A stretch of DNA of 64,000 nt, from the NCBI RefSeq assembly GCF_030709675.1, contig NZ_JAUZQD010000015.1:186001-250000 (forward strand), in the 5' to 3' direction. The notes under the pieces were generated by a model. The model was not told the DNA's origin, ran no database searches, and worked only from the letters and a program-made list of their open reading frames with translations. Source of the stretch: Symbioplanes lichenis (GTDB taxonomy: Bacteria; Actinomycetota; Actinomycetes; Mycobacteriales; Micromonosporaceae). Numbering within the stretch: the first letter of the stretch is position 1; the number at the start of each line of letters is the position of its first letter. The position numbers were made by a program, and so were the translations under genes. This document shows, piece after piece, positions 11,088 through 21,317 of the stretch.

Positions 11088-12293
11088 TCAGTCGGTCGTG
11101 GGGAGCGGATCGGCCGGACGGCGCACCTGGGTCCGGCGGCGGACGAAGTTCTTGAACCAGGTGTAGTCGGGCAGCCGGGCGAGCAGGGGGCCGGTCACGA
11201 CGGTGATCAGCACATACGAGGTCGCCAGCGGCGCCAGCTTGGGTTCGATGCCCGACGCGACGGCCAGCCCGGCGATGACGATGGAGAACTCGCCGCGCGG
11301 CATGAGGGCCAGCCCGGCTCGGATCTGACCGGGCAGCGCGATCCCGGCGCGGCGCCCGGCGAGCATTCCGGTGAGCACTTTTGTGGCCATCGTGAGCACG
11401 GCCAGCCCGAGCGCGGGGAGCAGCGCCGGGGGGATCGAGGCCGGGTCGGTGGAGAGCCCGAAGAAGACGAAGAAGACCGCGGCGAAGAGATCCCGCAACG
11501 GCGACAGCATCTGGACCGCGCTGTGCGCCACCTGACCCGAGAGGGCGATGCCGACGAGGAAGGCGCCCACCGCCGCGGACACGTTGAGCTCGGCGGCCAC
11601 CCCGGCCACGAACAGCGTCAGGCCCAGGACACTCAGGAGCAGGGCCTCGGCGTCCTTGACCGACACGAAGTTCGAGATCGCGTGGCCGTACCGGATGGCG
11701 GCGACCAGCACCGCGATCACCGTGACCACCGCGACGGCCAGGGCCTTGGCCCCGCCCAGCAGGCCCGCGCCGGCCAGGACGGCCGTGATCAGGGGCAGGT
11801 AGAAGGCCATCGCGAGGTCCTCGATGACCAGGACTGAGAGGATGACCGGCGTCTCGCGGTTGCCGAGCCGGCCGAGGTCGCCGAGCACCTTGGCGATCAC
11901 GCCGGAGGACGACACCCAGGTGATACCGGCCAGCACCAGCGCGGCCTCCCAGCCCCAGCCCAGCAGGAACGCGAAGGCGGCCCCGGGCAGGGCGTTGAAC
12001 AGCGCGTCGATGACGCCGGCGGGCGCGGCCGAGCGGAGGTTGCCGACCAGCTCCGTGGCCGAGTACTCCAGGCCGAGCATGACCAGCAGCAGGATGACGC
12101 CGATCTCGGCGCCGACCTCGATGAATTCCTCGCTGGCCGACAGCGGGAGGAAACCGCCGTGCCCGAAGGCGAGCCCGGCGAGCAGGTAGAGCGGGATCGG
12201 GGAGAGGCCGATGTGCCGGCCCAGGCGACCGAGCATGCCCAGGGCGAAGAGGAGCGCACCGACCTCGATGAGCAGGATCGTCGTACCGTGCAC
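11088..12293 (-). CDS. CPA2-type cation/proton antiporter (KhtU/CpeB-like)
   Basis: The 401-residue protein has about 12 hydrophobic segments of the monovalent cation:proton antiporter 2 family (start MHGTTILLIEVGALLFALGM; conserved GLAFGHGGFLP and LLLVMLGLEYS). Such proteins exchange K+ or Na+ for H+ across the membrane. The preceding gene encodes a TrkA-C (RCK_C) subunit nine bases away, as in KhtTU of Bacillus or the c-di-AMP-responsive antiporter pairs of Streptomyces. The GTG start at 12293 has GAGGG six bases upstream. The transported ion cannot be read from the sequence. Confidence 0.88.
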   Translation of the reverse strand: MHGTTILLIEVGALLFALGMLGRLGRHIGLSPIPLYLLAGLAFGHGGFLPLSASEEFIEVGAEIGVILLLVMLGLEYSATELVGNLRSAAPAGVIDALFNALPGAAFAFLLGWGWEAALVLAGITWVSSSGVIAKVLGDLGRLGNRETPVILSVLVIEDLAMAFYLPLITAVLAGAGLLGGAKALAVAVVTVIAVLVAAIRYGHAISNFVSVKDAEALLLSVLGLTLFVAGVAAELNVSAAVGAFLVGIALSGQVAHSAVQMLSPLRDLFAAVFFVFFGLSTDPASIPPALLPALGLAVLTMATKVLTGMLAGRRAGIALPGQIRAGLALMPRGEFSIVIAGLAVASGIEPKLAPLATSYVLITVVTGPLLARLPDYTWFKNFVRRRTQVRRPADPLPTTD

Positions 12294-12302
12294 CCGCGGC
12301 CC

Positions 12303-12809
12303 TCAGCCGTCGCCGTCGCCGGCCAGGATGGCGCTGACGCCGTCCAGGCCCTGCCGGGTGCCGACCGCCACGACGACGTCGTTCGCCTCGAAGACGAACG
12401 ACGGGCCGGGCGACGCGATGACCTCCCGCTCGCGCAGCACCGCGACGATCGAGGCGCTGGTGCGCGTACGGGCGCGGGTGTCACCCAGCGGGCGCCCGAC
12501 GAAGGGTGACCCGGCCGGCAGGGCGATCTGCTCGGTGAGCAGGCCGGCGGCCTGTTGCCGCAGCCCGGAGAGCTGGCCGAGCATCAAGGACGCGCCCAGG
12601 ACGTCGGCCAGGGCCTCGGCCTCGTCGTCGGTGAGCGGTATCGACGCCAGGCACGAGTCGGGGTCGTCCACGTCGTAGAGCACCAGGTCACGCCGGCCGT
12701 TGCGGTGCGAGACCACCCCGACCGTACGGCCGGAGGACGTCACCAGATCATGCCGGACGCCGATGCCAGGAAGCGGAGTCTGCTCTACCCGAACGCGCAC
12801 AGCTCCCAC
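12303..12809 (-). CDS. RCK_C/TrkA-C regulatory subunit of cation antiporter (KhtT-like)
   Basis: A 168-residue soluble protein. The first about 80 residues form an alpha/beta domain and the C-terminal part is a TrkA-C domain (LPAGSPFVGRPLGDTRAR...SIVAVLREREVIASPGPSFVFEANDVVVAVGT). Proteins of this build gate CPA2 antiporters, and in several Gram-positive bacteria this domain binds c-di-AMP. Ligand binding here is inference from family. The GTG start at 12809 lies one base after the stop of the MFS gene, with AGGGAG upstream, so the three genes form an operon. Confidence 0.85.
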   Translation of the reverse strand: MGAVRVRVEQTPLPGIGVRHDLVTSSGRTVGVVSHRNGRRDLVLYDVDDPDSCLASIPLTDDEAEALADVLGASLMLGQLSGLRQQAAGLLTEQIALPAGSPFVGRPLGDTRARTRTSASIVAVLREREVIASPGPSFVFEANDVVVAVGTRQGLDGVSAILAGDGDG

Positions 12810-12810
12810 G

Positions 12811-14046
12811 TTAACGCTCCCTGGTCATCCGATCCGAACGCAACACCACCAACATCAGCAACCCCACCAAGCACAAACCCGCACACATCCAGTACGCGAA
12901 CCGCCAGCCGAAGCCCTGAGCGAGCCCGAACAGCGGTCCGGCCAGCATCGCGCCGAGCGGGAACGAGTTCGTGAACAGCGTCGTGGCCCGCCCGGGCTGC
13001 TCGGGCAGGAGGTCCTGCATGTACGTGATGCCCAGCGCCGACGTCGCCGAGATGAAGAGGGCGTTGAGCACCTGGCCGCCCAGCAGCACGGGGACGCCGG
13101 TGCTCACGGCGGCCAGCGCGTAGTAGGCCACGCCGCACGTGGCCCCGGCGAGCAGCATGGGCCGGAGCGGCAGCCGGGTGGTCAGCGCGCCGATGGCCAG
13201 CATGAACGGGATCTCCAGGGCGGCGCACAGGCCCAGCACCAGGCCGGCCTGCGAGACCCGGCCGCCCAGGTCCTCGCTGATGAACAACGGGAGCGCCTGG
13301 ATGCCGAGCGTCAGCGGCGCCTGCATCAGGGTGAACGCGGCGGCCGAGAGAAGCAGCAGCCACCGGGCTCCCGCGGGCACCGGCGCCTCCACGTGGTCGT
13401 CGGGGCGGGGCAGCGCCGGGCTGTGCACCTCGCGCAGCCAGAAGACGCCGATGAAGGTGGCGAGCGCGTACATGACCGCCGCGACGCCGTAGACCAGCCG
13501 GAATCCGCCCGCTTCGACCAGGTACGCCGCCACGGCCGGGCCGGCGACCCAGGCCAGCGAGAAGACGGTCCGGAGCGCGCTGATGCCGAGCGCCGCCTTG
13601 TCGGGGGCGTCACGTTCGAGGACTTGCCGGGCGTACGCGAAGCTCTGCGGGAAGAGCGACCCGGCAATCGCGAAAGCCGTCACCGCCAGCGCGAGCAGAA
13701 TCCAGTAGTCGCGGACGAAGGCCGTCGCCACGCAGCCCGCGACGCCCGCGAGGCCGCCGATGATCAGCAGTGCCCGCCGGATCGGGTGGCGGTCGGAGAG
13801 CCGGCCGACGACCGTGGAGCCGACCACGCCCGCCAGCGGGTTGACCACCAGGAAGACAGTGATCTGCAGGGGGCTGGCGTCGACCTCGGTGCTGAGGAAG
13901 AGCGACAGGAACGGGCCGACCAGGGCGACCGAGATGCCGACCGCGAGAAACACCAGGCCGAGGGGGAGCAGGGCACGAAGCAGCTGCGGCTGCCGCCGCG
14001 AAGTGTCCAAGGCCATGACCCGCACGCTACGGCCGACGTCCGACAT
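12811..14046 (-). CDS. MFS transporter (sugar-efflux type)
   Basis: About 411 residues with 12 hydrophobic segments of the major facilitator superfamily. The N-terminal region (LLPLGLVFLAVGISVALVGP) and the VVGRLSDRHPIRR loop resemble the SET/SotB sugar-efflux group. The ATG at 14046 is used because GGAGG precedes it; the ATG at 14016 has no ribosome binding site but gives an equally good N-terminus. The gene leads an operon with the RCK_C and antiporter genes and is divergent from clpB, so its promoter may overlap the HAIR sites. The substrate is unknown. Confidence 0.82.
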   Translation of the reverse strand: MSDVGRSVRVMALDTSRRQPQLLRALLPLGLVFLAVGISVALVGPFLSLFLSTEVDASPLQITVFLVVNPLAGVVGSTVVGRLSDRHPIRRALLIIGGLAGVAGCVATAFVRDYWILLALAVTAFAIAGSLFPQSFAYARQVLERDAPDKAALGISALRTVFSLAWVAGPAVAAYLVEAGGFRLVYGVAAVMYALATFIGVFWLREVHSPALPRPDDHVEAPVPAGARWLLLLSAAAFTLMQAPLTLGIQALPLFISEDLGGRVSQAGLVLGLCAALEIPFMLAIGALTTRLPLRPMLLAGATCGVAYYALAAVSTGVPVLLGGQVLNALFISATSALGITYMQDLLPEQPGRATTLFTNSFPLGAMLAGPLFGLAQGFGWRFAYWMCAGLCLVGLLMLVVLRSDRMTRER

Positions 14047-14085
14047 TTTCGACCGTGATTCCCTCCGCAGGGCTCGCCGCGTGGA

Positions 14086-14106
14086 CTTGAGCGAGCTAGG
14101 CTCAAC
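14086..14106. promoter_or_regulatory. HAIR operator 1 upstream of clpB
   Basis: CTTGAGC at 14086-14092 and GCTCAAC at 14100-14106 with a 7-bp spacer fit the HspR site CTTGAGT-N7-ACTCAAG. It lies in the divergent region between the MFS gene and clpB. Confidence 0.85.
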
Positions 14107-14112
14107 TCCGGG

Positions 14113-14133
14113 GTTGAGCGGGATACACTCAAC
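14113..14133. promoter_or_regulatory. HAIR operator 2 upstream of clpB
   Basis: TTGAGC at 14114-14119 and ACTCAA at 14127-14132 with a 7-bp spacer. Its centre is 27 bp from the centre of operator 1, so two HspR units could bind side by side. The clpB start is 35 bp downstream. Confidence 0.87.
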
Positions 14134-14167
14134 TTCGAGCTGCTGACTCACGTCTTCAGGGGAGCGC

Positions 14168-16759
<2,592 letters not shown>

Positions 16760-16764
16760 CAACG

Positions 16765-16801
16765 AGAAGGGCCCCGAGGCGGTGTGCCTCGGGGCCCTTC
16801 T
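16765..16801 (+). terminator. Intrinsic terminator after clpB
   Basis: A perfect 16-bp stem (16765-16780 with 16786-16801) and a 5-base loop lie six bases after the clpB stop. The symmetry would let it also end the short minus-strand gene at 16812. Confidence 0.9.
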
Positions 16802-16811
16802 GTCGGTCTTG

Positions 16812-16991
16812 CTAGCTCGCGGTCGCCTCCCGCTGCCGGTAGGCGTGGCACATCAGGATGTCCGTGAGGGCGTGCTCGCCCTCGTCGGACCAGATCCGGA
16901 TCCCGTCGCGGTGCAACTGGTAGCGGACGTCCTGGTAACGGGTCCTGGTGTCGTCATGGTGCACGACGGTGAGTGTGTCGGCGTGAGGCAT
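16812..16991 (-). CDS. Small hypothetical protein, 59 residues
   Basis: An ATG at 16991 opens a 59-codon frame ending in TAG at 16812, eleven bases before the shared terminator. The product begins MPHADTLTVVHHDDTRTRYQ and includes the block LHRDGIRIWSDEGEHALTDI and one Cys (ILMCHAYRQR). It is polar with no membrane segment and reads like a small folded alpha/beta protein rather than a shadow frame. The family is not recognised. No good ribosome binding site is seen, which lowers confidence. Confidence 0.6.
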   Translation of the reverse strand: MPHADTLTVVHHDDTRTRYQDVRYQLHRDGIRIWSDEGEHALTDILMCHAYRQREATAS

Positions 16992-17338
16992 GGGGAAGCA
17001 CCGGTCCTAACGTTTGTGGGGCGGCCGCGGCGTGGTCACGCGGCCTGCGCAATCGGAAGGGCGCCCGGAACCGGTCTGCCAGGGCCCCTGCGAGCTTTGG
17101 GCGGGGGCGGCGACCCGGTCGGGCACAGGGCGGCGCCGGAGGAGTCTCCTGTCGTCGGCGCGCCACGAGATGGAAGTGTATGGCTCGGGATCGAGTCCTG
17201 TCGCCCCCTGATCGAGCGATGCATTTCCGGCTATTTCTGGCACTTCGGGCGATAGTGCCACATCGGCGGACCGTCCGGGCGCCGGTCGAGGTTCTGGCAC
17301 TCACCCGTTACCGTGAGTGGATCTAGGAGGGAGCTCCG
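16992..17338. other. Gene-free stretch with promoter-proximal repeats
   Basis: No convincing gene in 347 bp. It holds the divergent upstream regions of the 59-aa gene and of the membrane protein gene at 17339. A GGGATCGAGTCC segment at 17187-17198 looks like a tRNA T-arm but no tRNA fold could be completed. Confidence 0.6.
17235..17301. promoter_or_regulatory. TGGCACT repeat cluster upstream of the membrane protein gene
   Basis: TTCTGGCACT occurs at 17235-17244 and again at 17292-17301. An inverted AGTGCCA at 17254-17260 forms a palindrome with the first copy (spacer nine bases). The cluster ends 38 bp before the start codon, where an operator would be expected. The regulator is unknown. Confidence 0.45.
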
Positions 17339-18334
17339 ATGCAACCGGCCACCCCGCCATCAGCTGTCCGCCCGACCGTCGTGACCGTCTCGTCGTACCT
17401 GCTCTATGCGGCCGCGGCGGCCTCGCTCGCCGGTGGCCTGGCGTCGCTGGCAACCGTTTCCACGATCTCCGACATCTACCGCGACGCCTACGCCGGAACA
17501 CAGGAGGAGGGCTTCGAGGTCGTCGCCGTCGCCGCCTCGGTCATCGGGCTCGCCATCAACCTGATCTTCGCGGCTGGGCTGGTCATCCTCGCGCTCTTCA
17601 ACAACCGCGGGAAGCAGCCCGCCCGGATCACCACCTGGATCCTCGGCGGCATCTATCTCTGCTGCAACGGCTTCGGCCTGATCGGCGGGGCCGCGACGAG
17701 CAGCATGAACTTCGACACGGGTACGGGCGGACCGTCCACCAGCGAGGTCGAGAGCCGGCTGAACGACGAGCTGCCGGGCTGGTTCACCCCGGTGTCGACG
17801 ACGCTGACCGTGGTGGTGCTGCTGGCGCTGCTCGGGGCGTTGATCCTGCTCATGCTGCCGGCGGCGAACGCGTTCTTCCGGCCCCGGCAGACGTGGGACC
17901 CGTCGGTGCCGTACCCGCCGTATCCCGGTTATCCGCCGCAGGGTTATCCGCAGCCTGGGGCTCAAAGTTATCCGCCCGGTCAGCCGCAGCAGGGGTACGG
18001 GCAGCCCGGTTATGGGCAGCAGGGGTCCGGGCAGCCGGGTTATCCGGCTTATCCGGGGTATCCGCAGCAGGGGCAGCCGTCGTTCCCCACTTACCCGGGG
18101 GCTCCTTCGTCCGGGGCTCCTTCGTCCGGGTCCTCTTCGCCCGGGTCCGCGGACGCGCCGTCGGATCCTTGGGCTGCGCCTTCCTCTTCCCCGCCGGCGT
18201 CTGCGCCGCCTTCTTCTCCCTCTGCACCGCCGTCCTCGCCTTCGGCCCCGCCTTCTGAGCCGCCGGCCTCTCCGCCGGTCGGGCCCTCGTCGCCGCCGGG
18301 GGATCAGGGGCGGCAGCCGACCGACCCCGCCTGA
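17339..18334 (+). CDS. Four-helix membrane protein with Tyr/Pro/Gly/Gln-rich tail
   Basis: This 331-residue protein has four hydrophobic segments in its first 185 residues (LLYAAAAASLAGGLASLATV; VIGLAINLIFAAGLVILALF; ITTWILGGIYLCCNGFGLIG; TLTVVVLLALLGALILLMLP). A 60-residue YPGYPPQGYPQPG-type repeat tail and a Pro/Ser-rich end follow. AGGAGGGAGCTCC precedes the ATG. The next gene has the same architecture, so the two are probably paralogues. Similar actinobacterial proteins carry the tail on the cytoplasmic side. No function is recognised. Confidence 0.8.
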   Translation: MQPATPPSAVRPTVVTVSSYLLYAAAAASLAGGLASLATVSTISDIYRDAYAGTQEEGFEVVAVAASVIGLAINLIFAAGLVILALFNNRGKQPARITTWILGGIYLCCNGFGLIGGAATSSMNFDTGTGGPSTSEVESRLNDELPGWFTPVSTTLTVVVLLALLGALILLMLPAANAFFRPRQTWDPSVPYPPYPGYPPQGYPQPGAQSYPPGQPQQGYGQPGYGQQGSGQPGYPAYPGYPQQGQPSFPTYPGAPSSGAPSSGSSSPGSADAPSDPWAAPSSSPPASAPPSSPSAPPSSPSAPPSEPPASPPVGPSSPPGDQGRQPTDPA

Positions 18335-18348
18335 CCTTCGGCATCAGC

Positions 18349-18378
18349 ACGCGCCGCCGGGTAACACCGGCGGCGCGT
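18349..18378 (+). terminator. Hairpin terminator between the two paralogues
   Basis: Perfect 12-bp stem (18349-18360 and 18367-18378) with a six-base loop, 14 bases after the stop codon. No clear T-run follows, as is common in high-GC actinobacteria. Confidence 0.75.
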
Positions 18379-18426
18379 CGTGTGTCCGGGTAGGTTCGTC
18401 GCAACGGATCACCCGGGAGACGTCTC

Positions 18427-19743
18427 ATGTCGTACGCAGTCCAGCCCCCCGCCCCCGCACCGGCCGCCGAAGCGCCCGAGCCGTCGTCCCGGCCCGCCTC
18501 GGTCGGGTTGGCGTCCCTGCTGCTCCTGGTCATGGCGGTGGTCGGCCTGGCGTACGCGGTGATCACCCTCGTCGTCGCACCGGGCACCGTGGACCGCTTC
18601 CAGGACGCCGCGGCCGGCAGCGACGACGTCGACGGCATCGTGACGGTCGTCTGGATCGGCGCGGCGCTGAGCGCGGTGCTGGCGGTGATCGTCTTCGCCC
18701 TCTTCGTCGTCCTGGCGCTGGGCCTGCGCCGCGGCAGCAACGGCGTCCGGATCGCGACCCTCGTCGTGTGCGGCCTCGGCATTCTCGGCGGCCTGGCCTC
18801 GGCGCTGACGGTCACCGCCCAGGACGGCACGGACGCCGCGCCCGGCACCCTCGGCGCCGCCCTGGTCGACGCGTACCCGGGCGGGTGGATCCCGATGAAC
18901 CTGGGCCTGGCCCTCGCGCAGGTGGTGGCCTATGTGATCGTCGGGGCTTTGCTGCTCGCGTCGCCCCGGCCGTTCTTCGGGCGGCCGCCGAAGCCGGAGC
19001 CCGCGGACCCGTTCGCCACGCCGACCTCGGCCCCCGCCAGCTACCCGACGTCCGGTCCGGCTGGCTACCCGACGTCCGGGCCCGCTGGCTACCCCACATC
19101 CGGGCCCGCTGGCGGCTACCCGGCTCCCGGCTACGCGGCCCCTGGTTACCCAGCTCCGGGCTATGCGGCTCCCGGTTATCCGTCTCCTGGCTATCCGGCC
19201 GCTGGTTACCCGTCTCCTGGCTATCCGGCCGCTGGTTACCCGGGTCCTGGCTATCAGGCTTCTGGCTACCCGGGTCCCGGCGGTTACCCGGCTCCGAGTG
19301 GCTATGGCGCACCCGGTGGCTTCGGGGCGCCGGGTCAGCCGGTCTATGGCGCGCCCTATCCGGCTCCGCCTGCCGTCCCCACCGAGGCGCCGGGGCAGAC
19401 GAGCCCCTGGGCCGCGCCCCCGCCGACCGCCCCCACGGCCCCGCCGGCAGTCCCCACGGACCCGTCGCCCGCCGCTGCAGCTCCACCGAGTGCCTCGACG
19501 GTCTCTTCGTCCGCCGCCGCAAGCGCGCCCAGCGACTCTCCTGTGGCTGCGGCGGACGCAGCTGACTCCGTGACTTCGGTCACGTCGGAGGGGCAGCCGG
19601 CCGTCGGCGGCTCGGGAGAGGCATCGAGTGACGTCATTGGCGGAAGTGCGGCGGCCACGGTGAGTGATCGGAGTGATCGCGGGGATGAAAGTTCGCACGA
19701 TGCTGCGGAGAAGCCGGCCCGGGAGCCCGGTAACAACGGCTAG
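18427..19743 (+). CDS. Four-helix membrane protein with long GYPAPGY repeat tail
   Basis: A 438-residue paralogue of the preceding gene product. Hydrophobic segments occur at about 25-50, 73-98, 107-125 and 155-178 (for example VGLASLLLLVMAVVGLAYAV). A tail of about 120 residues repeats GYPAPGYAAPGYPSPGYPAAGYP units, then a Pro/Ala/Ser-rich end rich in Val-Thr-Ser. No enzyme motif is seen. The repeats at DNA level (19020-19300) are near-identical 18-24 bp units, so length variation between strains is likely. Confidence 0.8.
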   Translation: MSYAVQPPAPAPAAEAPEPSSRPASVGLASLLLLVMAVVGLAYAVITLVVAPGTVDRFQDAAAGSDDVDGIVTVVWIGAALSAVLAVIVFALFVVLALGLRRGSNGVRIATLVVCGLGILGGLASALTVTAQDGTDAAPGTLGAALVDAYPGGWIPMNLGLALAQVVAYVIVGALLLASPRPFFGRPPKPEPADPFATPTSAPASYPTSGPAGYPTSGPAGYPTSGPAGGYPAPGYAAPGYPAPGYAAPGYPSPGYPAAGYPSPGYPAAGYPGPGYQASGYPGPGGYPAPSGYGAPGGFGAPGQPVYGAPYPAPPAVPTEAPGQTSPWAAPPPTAPTAPPAVPTDPSPAAAAPPSASTVSSSAAASAPSDSPVAAADAADSVTSVTSEGQPAVGGSGEASSDVIGGSAAATVSDRSDRGDESSHDAAEKPAREPGNNG

Positions 19744-20567
19744 GAGCCGCGTCAGTCCAGCTGACGGGGGACCCCGCATCGATGGGTGTAGGTCACCCGA
19801 ACGGGTGGGACTGCGCGCCGTCAGGGCTTCGAATTTCGCTGAGTGGATGATCTTTCCCAGTGGACGGACAAAGGTCACTCGCTGACATCGGTGTCACCCC
19901 GTGAGCGTTCGATGACCGTCGTTGTCTCGGGGCGCGCCGCCGGATCCGGCCAAACGTGCTTTGAGCTGCGTCTATGCAGCTTCTGAAACACCCGCCGGGG
20001 GTGTTTCAGTTAACACTATTTCCAGTTACTGACAGGTTTAGGCGTGCGTCAATAGTTCCTTTCCGCCCCGGCAGGGCAGAACGTTCCAGTTTTTCGGCAG
20101 GAAGTACTCTCGATGTCATGGAAGCCCACCACGACCTGCGTAAATTCATCACTGAATTGCCCGTCGCGCAGCGTTGTGCCGTGCTTTCATCGGGTCGTGA
20201 AGCTGACTGTGACGACCGCTCGCGCCGTGTGACGGTGCAGGGAAGGCGGTTCCGGTGACCGGGCGGGCACCGGGCAGCCGACGTAGTGATCGTGACATCG
20301 AAATGTGGGGCGCCTCACTCCATGGGCGGGGATCGAGGAGCTCGACGGCGATGGGCAGCGACCAGACGGCGGCTGAGGCGTTGCAGGAGGCAGAGACCGA
20401 AGTCGGTGTCGCGGTAATGGTCGATCGGGGTAGTGGCGGGGCCGTGCGGGGTGCCGGCCGGACGTCGCCGATCAACCTGTCGTTCGACCGGCTCCGGCCT
20501 TCTGGCCCGAAAGTCAGCCGGTTCGTTCCTGCGCACATGCAGGAGAATCGATGCAGTTGGTGGAAGG
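19744..20567. other. Gene-poor stretch of 824 bp
   Basis: I see no convincing gene. The stretch holds a small hairpin just after the preceding stop (CGTCAG/CTGACG, 19750-19766), a second stronger hairpin at 19983-20009, and then about 100 bp that are more A/T-rich than the surroundings (20010-20110). Open frames here lack a ribosome binding site and have unlikely composition. A small RNA or a long leader of arsR is possible. Confidence 0.5.
19983..20009. terminator. Isolated 11-bp hairpin in gene-poor stretch
   Basis: CTGAAACACCC at 19983-19993 pairs perfectly with 19999-20009 around a five-base GCCGG loop. Read on the plus strand it is followed by TTAACACTATTTCC, a weakly T-rich run. It is 240 bp past the nearest plus-strand gene, so it could end a small unannotated transcript or be an operator-like palindrome. 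Confidence 0.45.
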
Positions 20568-20945
20568 ATGGAGATCGTGGGAACTGCGTTGGCGGAAATG
20601 ACAATGCCTCAGATCTCGCCGCTGGCCGGCGAGCCTATTGAACGAGCCGATGCCGAGCGTCTGGCCGGGGTGCTGAAGGCACTCGCGGACCCGGCGCGGC
20701 TGCGGCTGCTGAGCCTCATCCAGTCCGCTACGGACGGCGAAGCGTGTGTCTGCGACCTGACGGCGCCGCTCGGCCTGTCGCAGCCGACGGTCAGCCACCA
20801 CCTGCGGATCCTCACCGAGGCCGGCCTGCTCGAGCGGGAGAAGCGTGGCGTGTGGGCGTACTACCGCCTGGTGCCGACCGCTATCGCCACGATTGCGGAC
20901 CTGCTCACGCCGCCGCGCAAGCGGGCGACGAAGAAGGCTCGCTGA
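20568..20945 (+). CDS. ArsR/SmtB-family metalloregulator
   Basis: A 125-residue winged-helix repressor. The recognition region is LCGLSQ-like (DLTAPLGLSQPTVSHHLRIL) and the metal-site motif in helix 3 reads ACVCDL, the CxC signature used by ArsR-type sensors for As(III), Cd(II) or Pb(II). Which metal is sensed cannot be told. Possible starts are ATG at 20568, 20598 or 20604; GGCGGAA fits the last one best and the family core starts after it. No metal transporter lies next to it, so its target must be elsewhere or the gene is an orphan. Confidence 0.85.
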   Translation: MEIVGTALAEMTMPQISPLAGEPIERADAERLAGVLKALADPARLRLLSLIQSATDGEACVCDLTAPLGLSQPTVSHHLRILTEAGLLEREKRGVWAYYRLVPTAIATIADLLTPPRKRATKKAR

Positions 20946-20949
20946 CCTT

Positions 20950-20973
20950 CGCGCGGGCCTGACGGCCCGCGCG
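20950..20973 (+). terminator. Hairpin terminator after arsR
   Basis: A perfect 10-bp G/C stem (20950-20959 with 20964-20973) around TGAC, five bases after the arsR stop. It leads directly into the palindrome array. Confidence 0.7.
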
Positions 20974-20986
20974 GAGTGCACGAGGG

Positions 20987-21317
20987 CCGCGCGGAATCGG
21001 TGACCGATCCGCGCGGGGGGCAGCAGGAACCGCGCGGAATGGTGTTGCGATCCGCGCGGGGCAGGAGATCCGCGTGGAATGGCTGACCGTTCCACGCGGG
21101 GGGCAGAGGAACCGCGCGGAATGGACGACCGGACCGCGCGGGGGGATGAAGAAGCCGCGTGGAATGGACGACCGGTCCACGCGGGAAGCAGCGGAACCGC
21201 GCGGAATCGACGACCGATCCGCGCGGGATGAAGCGGATGCGGCGCCTGATCCGCGCAGGACCGAGCGGATGCGGCGACCGATCCGCGCAGGACGGGCGGA
21301 TGCGGCGACCGATCCGC
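20987..21317. repeat. Array of nine imperfect palindromes
   Basis: Units of the form CCGCGCGGAAT-N9-ATCCGCGCGG begin at 20987, 21030, 21070, 21112, 21155 and 21197 (period 40-43 bp). Three shorter, degenerate units with GCGGAT/ATCCGC arms begin at 21233, 21265 and 21296 (period 31-32 bp). In units 3 and 5 the left arm reads CCGCGTGG and the right arm CCACGCGG, a compensated C:G to T:A change. The array fills the space between the convergent 3' ends of arsR and dedA. It resembles the REP/BIME type of extragenic repeat. No gene is present. Confidence 0.85.

Noticed and set aside
12840..13370. Repeated short open frames opposite the MFS gene
   Set aside because: They are antisense shadows of a high-GC membrane protein gene.
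17103..17208. Possible tRNA-like element with a GGGGGCG/CGCCCCC acceptor stem and GATCGAG T-loop-like segment
   Set aside because: The span is 106 bases, and no acceptable D-arm, anticodon arm, or CCA end could be built, so it is likely chance pairing in high-GC DNA.
20255..20641. Plus-strand frame of 128 codons before arsR
   Set aside because: Composition is atypical, it overlaps arsR in another frame and has no family or ribosome binding site support.
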